Shown: positions 1 to 9,321 of the stretch, one piece after another
Layout of the letters: each line of letters starts with the position of its first letter
Numbering within the stretch: the stretch's first letter is position 1
From: Gadus chalcogrammus
Taxonomy: Eukaryota > Chordata > Actinopteri > Gadiformes > Gadidae
NCBI RefSeq assembly: GCF_026213295.1
Contig: NC_079424.1
Location: 16,465,464 to 16,529,463, forward strand
Reading direction: 5' to 3'
DNA: 64,000 nt
Translations under genes and position numbers: made by a program
Notes under the pieces: generated by a model
The model's database searches: none
Told to the model about the DNA's origin: nothing
What the model saw: only the letters and a program-made list of their open reading frames with translations

Positions 1-411
1 CATGCTTCTCCAAATTCTGCATCTCCACTTCCTGCAGCAAAAAAAAAAGAAGGTAAACAAGCGAAGATAAACAACAACAAATACATTAACAATCTACTAT
101 AACAGTGATTCTACACACATTTGAAAGAAATCCTACCTTGATCTCGAAATCTTTCTGTCGCTGCAAGATGTCATCCTGAAAACTATTGAGACTCTTTCTC
201 TTTATCAGTTGTTGTTCTTTTGAGATTCTCTGCTTTTCCTGGAGCTGCAGAAGCTGCTCGTGAAACATCAGGGATCAACTAATTAGTTAAGATGATTACA
301 TTTTCCCCAACGAGAATTGTGATTTGACATTCTTAACCAACAAGGAAAATAATGAATCACCCGTTGCTTCCCAATTTCTTCTGGCTTCTTGTGGTCTTTA
401 ACACGCCTCAT
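1..411 (-). CDS. gnl3l: GNL3L-like nucleolar GTPase, 5' coding exons (partial)
   Basis: Three minus-strand exons can be joined in phase: 361-471, 137-253 and 1-31 (continues off the left edge). The first holds the first in-frame ATG at 409-411, giving a basic start (MRRVKDHKKPEEIGKQR). The second encodes a lysine- and glutamine-rich coiled segment ending LNSFQDDILQRQKDFEIK, which resembles the region before the GTPase domain of GNL3L (human pattern IESYCQDVLRRQEEFEHK). Donors GTGATT and GTAGGA and acceptors CTCCAG, GAGCAG and CTGCAG are present. A further donor, GTAAGTG, at about 1271-1278 suggests a noncoding first exon near 1279-1500. Family members are circularly permuted nucleolar GTPases acting in ribosome assembly; the GTPase motifs lie outside the window. 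GNL3L flanks the LWS side of the opsin cluster in teleosts, which supports the call. Identity rests on a short segment plus synteny. Confidence 0.6.
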
Positions 412-1278
412 CGATGAAGGGCTTTTTTGCTTTAGCCTCCCCAAACCTTCGCTTTTGTTCCCTTCGGTTGGCTGGAGAAACATTAAATGTAATGCATCAA
501 GTAAATTTAAAAAGTATCAGAGAAAAGAATGGTCTGCTAAGTTTTCACATTCAAAATATTCTAACATAACATATATATATATATATTGTATTTTAAAACC
601 ATTTAAAGAAAAACATCAAATCCATCTGTCAACTAAAATATGGTACGATTTCTTTAATTTTCCAAAACTCACTGAAATGATCTTCAAATCTGATGAAACC
701 CTGATTTGATAACCATTTAATACAGAACAGGCTTTCTATGATTTAATAGCTCTATATAGAGCAAATTCTGGATGCACATATTGTTGACTATGATCAATGC
801 TACAGCCAATGTCCCTGTTGAAAGATAGCCCTTCTGACGTTACCTTTGTTATAAGTTCTCTACAGTATTGACTGTAATTATATATAACTATTATAACTAT
901 AATTGCCTAGTTAGCCGCAAGCAACCACAAGGACGTGGTGACGTCTTAGTCGCCATTCCGTCCATAAACTTCACTAATCATGAAAATATAAGTCTTATCT
1001 GATTGTATTTATGGCAAACGTTGATGTTTGTAAAAAGTTTTGCGAATAGGTGGACGCATTCTCTTGCAGATCCTAGTCAGTTCTATACAGTCAGTAGAAA
1101 AGCTCAACAATGTGTAAACATATTATTTAGTTTCAAGCAAATATTCGAAACGTGTCATCCAACGCAAAAATCGAACTTTATAACCAGATTTAGACCATAG
1201 TCTCGTAATGTGGACATGTGTTGCGTATAGTAGCCACTGTACTAGCTTTAGCTTTAATGTTACACGTTAACCACTTAC

Positions 1279-1500
1279 CCTGGATTTCCCGTGGAGGGCG
1301 ATGCGCTTTGCCTTTTTTTTTTCTGTAAAACGCAATGACAATTATCCATTTTAGGCGACAATAATGCATGCACACAAAAACGACTAAATATGAATGACGA
1401 TGTTGTAAACCTATAACGTACTTGTTTTCGACATGTCTTCCACCCTGCCTCACGTGTGCTACTAGAAGGCGGAAATGTGTACGGAATGACGCGCATAACA
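1279..1500 (-). other. Putative noncoding first exon/promoter side of the gnl3l-like gene
   Basis: A strong donor (CCAGG|GTAAGTGG read on the minus strand) ends a possible exon at 1279. The frame that would join exon 361-471 has a stop upstream and no ATG, so this exon is probably 5' UTR. The right limit is a guess. Confidence 0.3.
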
Positions 1501-1579
1501 ACATCCGGTTAAACTTTACATGAATATGAACTAATACATAATTATTCAAATAAATATAATTTCGAGAATAATAAATATA

Positions 1580-2800
1580 TTATATTAAAGAACAGGCAGG
1601 GTTCAGAAAGGGAAGATCCTGTGCAGAACATATATTCACACTGCGACAGATAATTGAACAGAGCAATGAATGGAGGGCAACCATCTACATTAACTTCATT
1701 GACTTTGCTAAAGCATTTGACAGCATCAACAGAACAGCACTGTGGAAAATTCTAAGTCATTATGGAATTCCCAACAAAATCATCTCTATAATCAAGATGC
1801 TATACAGAGACTTTGGTGCCAAAGTTATCTGTGGATCCAATCTCACTGAAGAATTCATTATAAAAACAGGAGTCAAGCAAGGCTGTTTGCTATCCCCACT
1901 ACTTTTCTCACTTTGCATAGACTGGCTTATGAAAGAAACAAAGGGAAACAACAAAAGAGGAATATCGTGGACATTCACAGAAACTCTGGAGGACATTGAT
2001 TTTGCAGATGATATTGCTTTGTTAGCCCATCGCCAAAAGGACATCCAAGGCAAAACAGAAGACTTAGCAACATATGGCAAACAGATTGGGCTAAATATCA
2101 ACAGTGACAAGACTAAAGTCATGAAAATAAACTCAAAATCCAACCAGCCGCTCACCATCAATAACATGAACGTGGAAGAGGTGCAGGAATTCACCTATTT
2201 AGGCAGTAAAATAACAACAGATGGAGATTCAGGGGCAGATGTCCAGGGCAGGATCAATAAGGCTATGGGGAGCGTTTGCAGCACTAAGAAAAATATGGAA
2301 GACTTCAAAGATCAGCATAAAGACAAAGCTGAGGATATTCAAGAGCAACGTCCTCGGGGTTCTCCTGTATGGAGCAGAATCATGGAAAGTGACACAGACC
2401 ATCTGCCACAAGCTAGACGTATTCCAGACTCGAAGCCTTAGGAGGATACTGGGAATATTTTGGCCTAGGACAATCTCAAATGAAGACCTCTACAGTAGAA
2501 CAGACATGAGACCCCTGTCAAATGTTATCAAAAACAGAAGGTGGATGTGGATCGGACATGTGTGCAGAATGGACCCAAGCGCTATCCCAAGGGTGGCCAT
2601 GAGATGGACACCACCTGGGACAAGAAAACAAGGCCAACCAAAAGAGACATGGAGAAGATCTGTGGAGAAGGAGTTGAAACAACTGGGATGGTCCTGGGGC
2701 CAAGTGCAACATTGGGCAACAGACAGGCAGCATTGGCATTCGTTGGTGAAGACCTTATGTGCTACCAAGCACGAAGAGGACTAACTAACTAAATATATTA
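1580..2800 (+). mobile_element. 5'-truncated non-LTR retrotransposon (LINE) with broken reverse transcriptase ORF
   Basis: Translation from about 1590 gives reverse transcriptase motifs in order: AGFRKGRSC, FIDFAKAFDSINR, VKQGCLLSPLLF and the catalytic FADDIALLAH (the family's YxDD-type box). The frame then breaks near 2260-2280. The remaining C-terminal part (RRILGIFWPR, RRWMWIGHVCRMDPSAIPR, GQPKETWRRSVEKEL, LCATKHEED) continues in another frame to 2784. No endonuclease domain is present, so the copy is 5'-truncated, as is common for LINEs. The 3' end runs into a short CTAACTAACTAA tail. The element is inactive. Clade not assigned. Confidence 0.85.
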
Positions 2801-2928
2801 CCCAATTTCCATTTCTAACAGGTGTGTGCCTAATTCACACTGTCTTGGATGAGGAATCAAGAAAGACAAGAGCAAAGGGTTTGCAAACAACCACCCATCT
2901 CTCCCTCGAGATGAACGTCAGGGACCAG

Positions 2929-4146
2929 GGGCCTCATGTACTAAGGTTGCGTACGCACAAAAACGTGGCGTACGTCCTTTTCCACGCTCACGTTCAGATG
3001 TACAAAACGTGAAATGACCGTAAAAATGTGCGGTCCCCACGCCAGCTCCAGAGCTGTCGTACGCACGTTTCTACAGCTATTGTTCCTTTGGCGACACTTA
3101 GAGGTGACGCTGGGAAACTGGGAAAAAAGGTGAAAACAATGACTCAGAGTGATTTGCACATCAGAGACACAATAATGAACAATTAACACACCTTGCAATT
3201 ATATGGGTGGCTATAAAAGCATGCGCAATGGATGAAGTTAGCGTTGTTAGAGGACATCGCAAATGGTCAAATCCGAAGGGCGCTGGAGACGCCGGGGCCG
3301 ACGGAGCAATCCGTGCCCTCTCCTTGCTTGTCTATTCAAAAATAAAAAATTGAAGTTAATAAACACGAGTCAAAGTCTTTAATATCCTGGCATCTTTACG
3401 CACGACTTATGTGTATTGCAAGCAGCCAATTGTATGACCAGTATAATTACAGCATTTATGACTTCAGCATATTTACCTTGGGGATGATCGGTGTCCCCCT
3501 TCATGGGATCCCACCACTCCGGTGAGAGCTGTGTCACCGATCAAAGCGGCCACTCTCAAATCGAAGGGGGAGAGTTCCCCCACTCCCGTCCCCCCTCCTG
3601 TTGCGGTCACGCTTCGGCGGTGGGCAGAAACCCTCCGCTTCACCTCCACCTTGAGGTCTGACCACTTTTTTTTAATTTCAGAGTGTGTGCGCTGCTGAGA
3701 CCCCACTGCATTGACGGCCTCGCAAACACGCTCCCACTCACTTCTCTTTTGTTTTGCATTTATCCCTGTTGACAGGGTTCCAAATAGCATATGCTTGCGC
3801 ATTTCTACCTCGTGGAGCAAAATCTCGAGCTCGGACTCCGTGAAGTTTCGTTTTTTGCCTCTGTTCATGGTGCCAGGTGATCGGATTAAGAGGTGAATCT
3901 CAGGTCCAGAGGCCTATTTAAATGAAATTGCATATTTAAATGAGGGCGTGGACAGGGAGGAGTTTGGCACCTCGGCATATGCGCTCAATTCCACGTTGAT
4001 CGAGATGTACAAAAGAAACGTGCTTGGATCCATGCGTTCGCACACTTTGATACATCTGAATTTATTTGTGCGTAAGAGAGTTTCTGGGTTTTGGCGTACG
4101 CCAAGTTTCAGTATGAAATCCACGCAAGTCTTAGTACATGAGGCCC
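2929..4146 (-). mobile_element. PIF/Harbinger-type DNA transposon without visible transposase
   Basis: The ends are exact inverted copies (GGGCCTCATGTACTAAG at 2929-2945, its reverse complement ending at 4146). They are flanked by the 3-bp direct repeat CAG (2926-2928 and 4147-4149), a target duplication seen for Harbinger elements. Inside is an ORF for a Myb/SANT-like protein, the usual second Harbinger protein; no DDE nuclease ORF is visible. Non-autonomous or decayed. Confidence 0.75.
3473..3868 (-). CDS. Myb/SANT-like DNA-binding protein of a Harbinger transposon
   Basis: A 131-aa frame starts MNRGKKRNFTESELEILLHE and continues with KRSEWERVCEAVNAVG and EIKKKWSDLKVEVKRR. This is the trihelix-like tryptophan pattern (NFTESE, SEWERV, KKWSDLK) of MSANTD/NAIF1-type Myb-like domains carried by PIF/Harbinger transposons. 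In active families it helps bring the transposase to the nucleus and to the element's ends. The frame is open over the full domain (about residues 8-80), followed by a Gly/Ser-rich stretch and SPFDLRVAALIGD. It lies centrally between the terminal repeats of the 2929-4146 element. It is a transposon gene and there is no sign it has been taken over by the host. Confidence 0.65.
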   Translation of the reverse strand: MNRGKKRNFTESELEILLHEVEMRKHMLFGTLSTGINAKQKRSEWERVCEAVNAVGSQQRTHSEIKKKWSDLKVEVKRRVSAHRRSVTATGGGTGVGELSPFDLRVAALIGDTALTGVVGSHEGGHRSSPR

Positions 4147-4148
4147 CA

Positions 4149-4235
4149 GGGGTCTCATTTATAACCGTTGCGTACGCACAAAACGGGGCTGAAAGTGGCG
4201 TACGTGACTTTCCACGCCAAGGTTGTGATCTATAC
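4149..4235 (+). mobile_element. Truncated second Harbinger terminus
   Basis: GGGGTCTCATTTATAACCG followed by TTGCGTACGCAC is a second, diverged Harbinger-like terminal repeat abutting the first element. No matching opposite end is found downstream, so only one end remains. Confidence 0.45.
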
Positions 4236-4250
4236 TTAGCTTATCTAACT

Positions 4251-4428
4251 AACGGAGATATGTACTTCTGGGTCCCTTGAATTCCCGGGGTCTGAGCCAA
4301 GCCCCCGGGAACAGCGCATACTTCCGCAATCCACCAGTGCTCAGCGGCCAAGCCTGGTATTGCAGCTGTTTAAGCGGGCTGTGGACGGGTCCCTCGATTC
4401 ATAGTGCCCAGAAGTAGATATCTCCGTT
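4251..4428. mobile_element. Short MITE with about 20-bp inverted ends
   Basis: AACGGAGATATGTACTTCTG at 4251-4270 is the imperfect inverse of 4409-4428 (CAGAAGTAGATATCTCCGTT). The 178-bp interior is GC-rich with no ORF. Superfamily unknown. Confidence 0.5.
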
Positions 4429-4775
4429 CACTCCAATACAAGTGGCAAACAGGAATGTGTCCCCGCAAAAAAAAAATACTGGATATCAAAGGCTCATAAT
4501 TATCTTTATGCCATGTTCTAAAAAAAAAATAAGTTTTCTCTTTTCAAAACGCCGATTCAAGCGTTTTATTAGGCGTTTTATGTTATTATTTTTTGCCGAA
4601 GGAGGGGTGGGCAGCTGAAAGGAGTCGTAGTGCAACAAATGTTGTTTCGGCCCGGCATTCGAGAGGGCCTAGTGCACGGCTCCGTTAAATTCTCGTGTCC
4701 GTCCGAGGTTTTCCTTTCACTTAACATGAATGACGTTGATGGTTTTTAGGCACTGCGGTGACTTTTTAACACTTA

Positions 4776-5459
4776 GGCTGCATCCGAATACTCGTACTTG
4801 CATACTATATAGTATGCATTTTGTAGTATGCGAAAAATCTAGCGCGTCCGAATACTGTAGTATGCATTCTGTAGTACGGAAGTCATTTCCGAATGCATAC
4901 TACCGCCAAAGTGAACCACGGACCACACTACGCTATCCCACAATGCAACCGGAGTCTGGTAACAAACGAAGAAGAGATGGCTGACCCGACACCACCAACA
5001 GCGGCTTTTTATTCGTGTGTGTGTGTGTGTGTTCAATAAAAAAGGAAAAATGAACTTCAATCGTCTTTTTCACGGAGTAACAAATAACTGTAAATGTATT
5101 ATTATTATTCCAAAAAAATGACTTACCAAATTTCCACATATATACAACATAACCTGCCGGTAAGTCGCTCTACGAGATGACCGACGACGACGCCTTCTAG
5201 CAGAGATATCCATTTCAAGAGACATTCGCGTAGAAAGAGACATTTTTTTATTTAATAGCAACGATAACAAGACGGAAAACAGGTAAATCTTGCCGCCATC
5301 TGGGGGGAGATACGTCATCTCCAAACATCCGGTGGAGTTTCGGCGGCGTTCGGAGGCATTCTACGCATGTCTGTAGACCGTACTACACAGTCAAGTGTAG
5401 TATGGTCAAGTAGTAGACACTAGACAGAAATAGTATGTACTAGGTATTCGGATGCAGCC
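4776..5459. mobile_element. Non-autonomous DNA transposon with TTA target duplication
   Basis: The ends GGCTGCATCCGAATAC (4776) and TATTCGGATGCAGCC (to 5459) are inverted, flanked by TTA on both sides (4773-4775, 5460-5462). The subterminal DNA is rich in AGTATGC/GCATACT motifs. A (GT)n run lies near 5015-5031. The interior frames are short. A 3-bp TTA duplication fits a Harbinger-like element. Confidence 0.6.
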
Positions 5460-6120
5460 TTAGTGTTTGTGATAAAAGGGATTTTTAGACTGGTTCAGCT
5501 GCTACTCAATGACTCACGTTCCTCTGCTTGCGATTCACCATTTATTGATCCATTTAATTCAAAAGATCCAAAGACAAAGAACGGGTGCATTACGGTATCA
5601 TTTTTTATAATATTGTTAATAGCCTAATAAACTTTTCAGTTGTGTTAGTATTTCATTTTTAATTTGCTCGTTTAGCTGTGTATGGCAGTTAACAATGTTG
5701 GTGTATTACAATTATTTATTTGGGTAGGCTACTCCAACCACATTGCTGATCGATATGTTATCGATATTTAGTTGTATATAAATTATTGATTGCATTTTTA
5801 GTAAATAGTTGGAAGGAATCTGTCGAAAGCCAACATTCAAATAACATTGAACTGTATTTTTTTCTAGGCCTACATAGATTTACTATGTTGTTGGTGTTAT
5901 ATGGAGCATTCTTGCATATTTATGAAGTTAATTTATACTTCCATGCAGGGTTCGAATTATGATTCCATCTTTGTGGGGATCTCTTGAATATTTCTGCATC
6001 CGGTACGTCATGAACTAGGGCGTGGCTAGGCTCCCCTGATGCGGAAGCATATCTCTCGATGTTGCCCTGCGCCAATTAGCAGTTTACATAGGAATGAATG
6101 GGCGGTCATGTTTTAGACTT

Positions 6121-6225
6121 CTACGCTGGTCCCACTTTAGAGATTTCAGTCACTGATTGGCTGGACGATGACTCATCTTCATCACCTCAACCCAGTCCCA
6201 ACATCTTCATCATGCATGAACGAAA
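6121..6225 (-). pseudogene. Relic of a third SWS2-type opsin: last exon only
   Basis: The minus strand encodes FRSCMMKMLGLG, then a stop, then [21 protein letters not shown] and the normal stop. It has the same length (105 nt) and frame as the last exon of the intact opsin at 15069-15173 ([12 protein letters not shown], then [22 protein letters not shown]). It carries a GGA-to-TGA nonsense change. The splice acceptor is destroyed (CTG where the intact gene has CAG). The intron sequence just upstream still matches the intact gene but is interrupted by a MITE. No other exons of this copy are visible between here and 11 kb. It is an SWS2 relic, not LWS: the tail lacks the LWS pattern. Confidence 0.85.
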
Positions 6226-6256
6226 CAGGTACAAGGAAAAAAAACAGTTACACACA

Positions 6257-6694
6257 TTAAAGGCACCCAGTGCAACTTTATGTAAACATTCAATGAAAAA
6301 TAAACATTCAATTTCTAGTCTTTTTTAGACGTAGTAAGTTTCAATAACTCCATACCATTACATATCGACATTCAAGGAGCAAAGATGAGACGTCGCTGTG
6401 TGGTGAGAACTGATAGAAAATCGTAAACAACAACAATCGCCGGTGGGGAGAAGCCATTTTTCCATCGACTGGAAGCCTGCTTTATTTATTGTAGGCTACA
6501 AAAAATAAAGAAAATGGCGGCATTGTTGTTGTTATCGATTTTCTATCAGTTCTCACCACACAACGACGTCTCATCTTTGCTGCTTGAATGTCGGTATGTA
6601 ATGGCATGGAGTTATTGAAACTTACTACGTGTAAAAAAGACTAGAAATTGAATGTTTATTTTTAAGCCTCGAAAGTTGCACTGGGTGCCTTTAA
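6257..6694. mobile_element. TTAA-flanked fold-back MITE inside the opsin-relic intron
   Basis: TTAAAGGCACCCAGTGCAAC at the left is mirrored by GTTGCACTGGGTGCCTTTAA at the right. Arms of about 160 bp are nearly complementary around a spacer of roughly 110 bp. TTAA at both borders suggests a piggyBac- or Kolobok-like target duplication. The intact opsin's intron has the uninterrupted site near 15205-15220. Confidence 0.75.
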
Positions 6695-6782
6695 AATCCT
6701 ACACATTTGAGACATCTACAGGAGGTCTAACATGCTGCCATGCAGGACATCTGAGAGTTGAGCTGTGTGTCCCATTCTCTGG

Positions 6783-7772
6783 TATGGCGACACATTAGTG
6801 CCATAATTCACTAATGTGATAAAAGATGCATTCGGGCGTATTATATTATTCCACACGCGTAGATATTAACTGCGAGCGCGCAAATGATCTCTTGCGCGCG
6901 CAAATTACCTCAGCGCGCACAAAACAGCCTCTCGCTCGCGCAAATTACCTCAGCGCGCGCAAAACCTCTCGCGAAAGATGTTTTTACGCTCTCGCTCGAA
7001 TTTAATTTTGGCACTATGTGGGAGGGAACCAAGGCAGGGCGGGCTTTCCTATGATTGGTCGTTTCTGAAGCGCGATATTTGATTGACAGCCCTCCTCAGC
7101 CCTCCTCTCATTCAATTCTGAATTGTACAGTAAATGGCTGAAACGTAACTCTAGATTCTATGAGTATAGGCGCAGCCTTTTAAGGCTATCGCTATTGGGT
7201 TATCCCTAGGCGTGAGACGTAGCACTGAAAAATTTGTAATCCCCGACCACCAACAGCGTGGGCCTCAATTACGTCCGCGTGCGGTGTGCCTCAACGACGT
7301 CCGCATTTCGCAGATATAGTCGGGCGCCGGCGGACGTTCTGCTCCCAATAATCAGCTTTTCTTTAGCTATTTAAAGGACAATGAGGCCGACACTTAAAGG
7401 CTGCGCCTATGCTCATAGAATCTGGAGTTACAATACGTAACTATTCTTTCAGCCATTTACTGTAAAATTCAGAATTGAATGTGAGGGCTGTCAATCAAAT
7501 ATCGCGCTTCAGAAACGGCCAATCATAGGAAAGCCCGCCCTGCCTTGGTTCCCTCCCCCATAGTGCCAAAATTAAATTCGAGCGAGAGCGTAAAAACATC
7601 TTTCGCGAGAGGTTTTGCGCGCTGAGGTAATTTGCGCGCGCGAGAGGCTGTTTTGCGCGCGCAGAGATCATTTGCGCGCTCGCAGTTAATATCTACGCGT
7701 GTGGAATAATATAATACGCCCGAATGCATCTTTTATCACATTAGCGAATTATGGCACTAATGTGTCGCCATA
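6783..7772. mobile_element. 990-bp fold-back (palindromic) element
   Basis: TATGGCGACACATTAGTGCC at the left end is mirrored at the right end. Arms of about 380-400 bp (6783-7180 and 7393-7772) are near-perfect inverted copies, rich in GCGCGC, around a spacer of about 210 bp. CTCTGG borders both ends (6777-6782, 7773-7778), which could be a 6-bp target duplication; TA is the alternative reading. No transposase. Confidence 0.75.
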
Positions 7773-8048
7773 CTCTGGCATTTAAAACACCTCAAAGGTT
7801 GTGGAATGTACTCCCTTACTTTATAGTTTAACCAGCCAATATGGATCTCAGAAGGCATTGATTTATCAAAAACAAGCATCATTGATAAGCTATTTTGTTT
7901 AACTCCACTTTTATTAGTTTGAAGTCGTTTAGCTTCGTGCACTTTCCCACCCTTGATCTTTGACATCTTCCGTTGACATTTCTAGTGGCACATTTGAAAT
8001 AACTCCATTTAATTTTGCTGCCATTCCTGGTACATGGACCTTTATCTA

Positions 8049-9321
8049 TGGAGTCAGTTTCCTGCCATAATTCAAACCTGAAAAAGGCTTGTAAGTCTGG
8101 GTTTGAAAACAACACCTTGTAAAAAAGGTTTTGCAACACTGAAAAAAGCGATTATAACCTGAAAAAAAATAAAACTAAAATTCAAACATCTGTAAACATG
8201 ATTTTGTGTTGTATTTTATCTTCATCATTTTCACCAACACATTTGCAGAGTTTCAAATCTGGCACTGTTCTAAACAGTGTATTTCATTGTTGCCCGGTTT
8301 TGAAACCTTGTAAATGGGATTCTGCAAACAGGTGTTCATACATTGAGAAATACGTTTTGAAAGGTTGAATATTTAGTTGTATAAACTTGTAAAGGTGTAC
8401 GTTTACGACATTGCAACTTATTTTTTCACAACTGACTTTTCAGCACTGACTTTTCAGAGATTTGACCACACAGGCGCAAGCTTTGAGTCACGTGAATATT
8501 GGCAGTGTTCTGACGCCACTCGTTTTGAAACTCCTGACAGTCGAATCTGAAAAAAAAAATTCCTGGGGGCGGGACCATTTAGCCCTAAACCTATTATATG
8601 ACACGAATAATCAAAATCAACCGCGAAAGTCGCTTGTTATTCGTGTCATCGGCAGAGCACTGTCAATCACGCACAGCCCGGTGAACGGCACATGTGATTG
8701 GAATGTACGTCAGCCGAGAGCAACCAATAGGTTAAGAGCTAAATGGTCCCGCCCCCAGGAAAGTTTTTTTTTTTTTCAGATTCGACTGTCAGGAGTTTCA
8801 AAACGAGTGGCGTCAGAACACTGCCAATATTCACGTGACTCAAAGCTTGCGCCTGTGTGGTCAAATCTCTGAAAAGTCAGTGCTAAAAAGTCAGTTCTGA
8901 AAAAATACGTTGCAATGTCGTAAACGTACACCTTTACAAGTTTTTAAAACTAAATATTCAACCTTTCAAAACGTATTTCTCAATGTATGAACACCTGTTT
9001 GCAGAATCCCATTTACAAGGTTTCAAAACCGGGCAACAATGAAATACACTGTTAGAACAGTGCCAGATTTGAAACTCTGCAAATGCCCTGGTGAAATTGT
9101 TTGAACTTTGAAAATGTGTTGGTGAAAATGATGGAGATAAAATAGAACACAAAATCATGTTTACAGATGTTTGAATTTTAGTTTTATTTTTTTTCAGGTT
9201 ATAATCTCTTTTTTCAGTGTTGCAAAACCTTTTTTACAAGGTGTTGAGTTTTCAAACCCAGACTTACAAGCCTTTGAAACTTTTTTTTTCAGGTTTGAAT
9301 TATGGCAGGAAACTGACTCCA
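8049..9321. mobile_element. 1.27-kb fold-back (palindromic) element, TA target site
   Basis: The left end TGGAGTCAGTTTCCTGCCAT is the inverse of the right end, with TA on both sides. The arms, of about 530 bp, pair nearly throughout. The spacer at about 8590-8740 separates two copies of a motif with GGGGGCGGGACCATTTAG. No coding potential. Confidence 0.75.
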
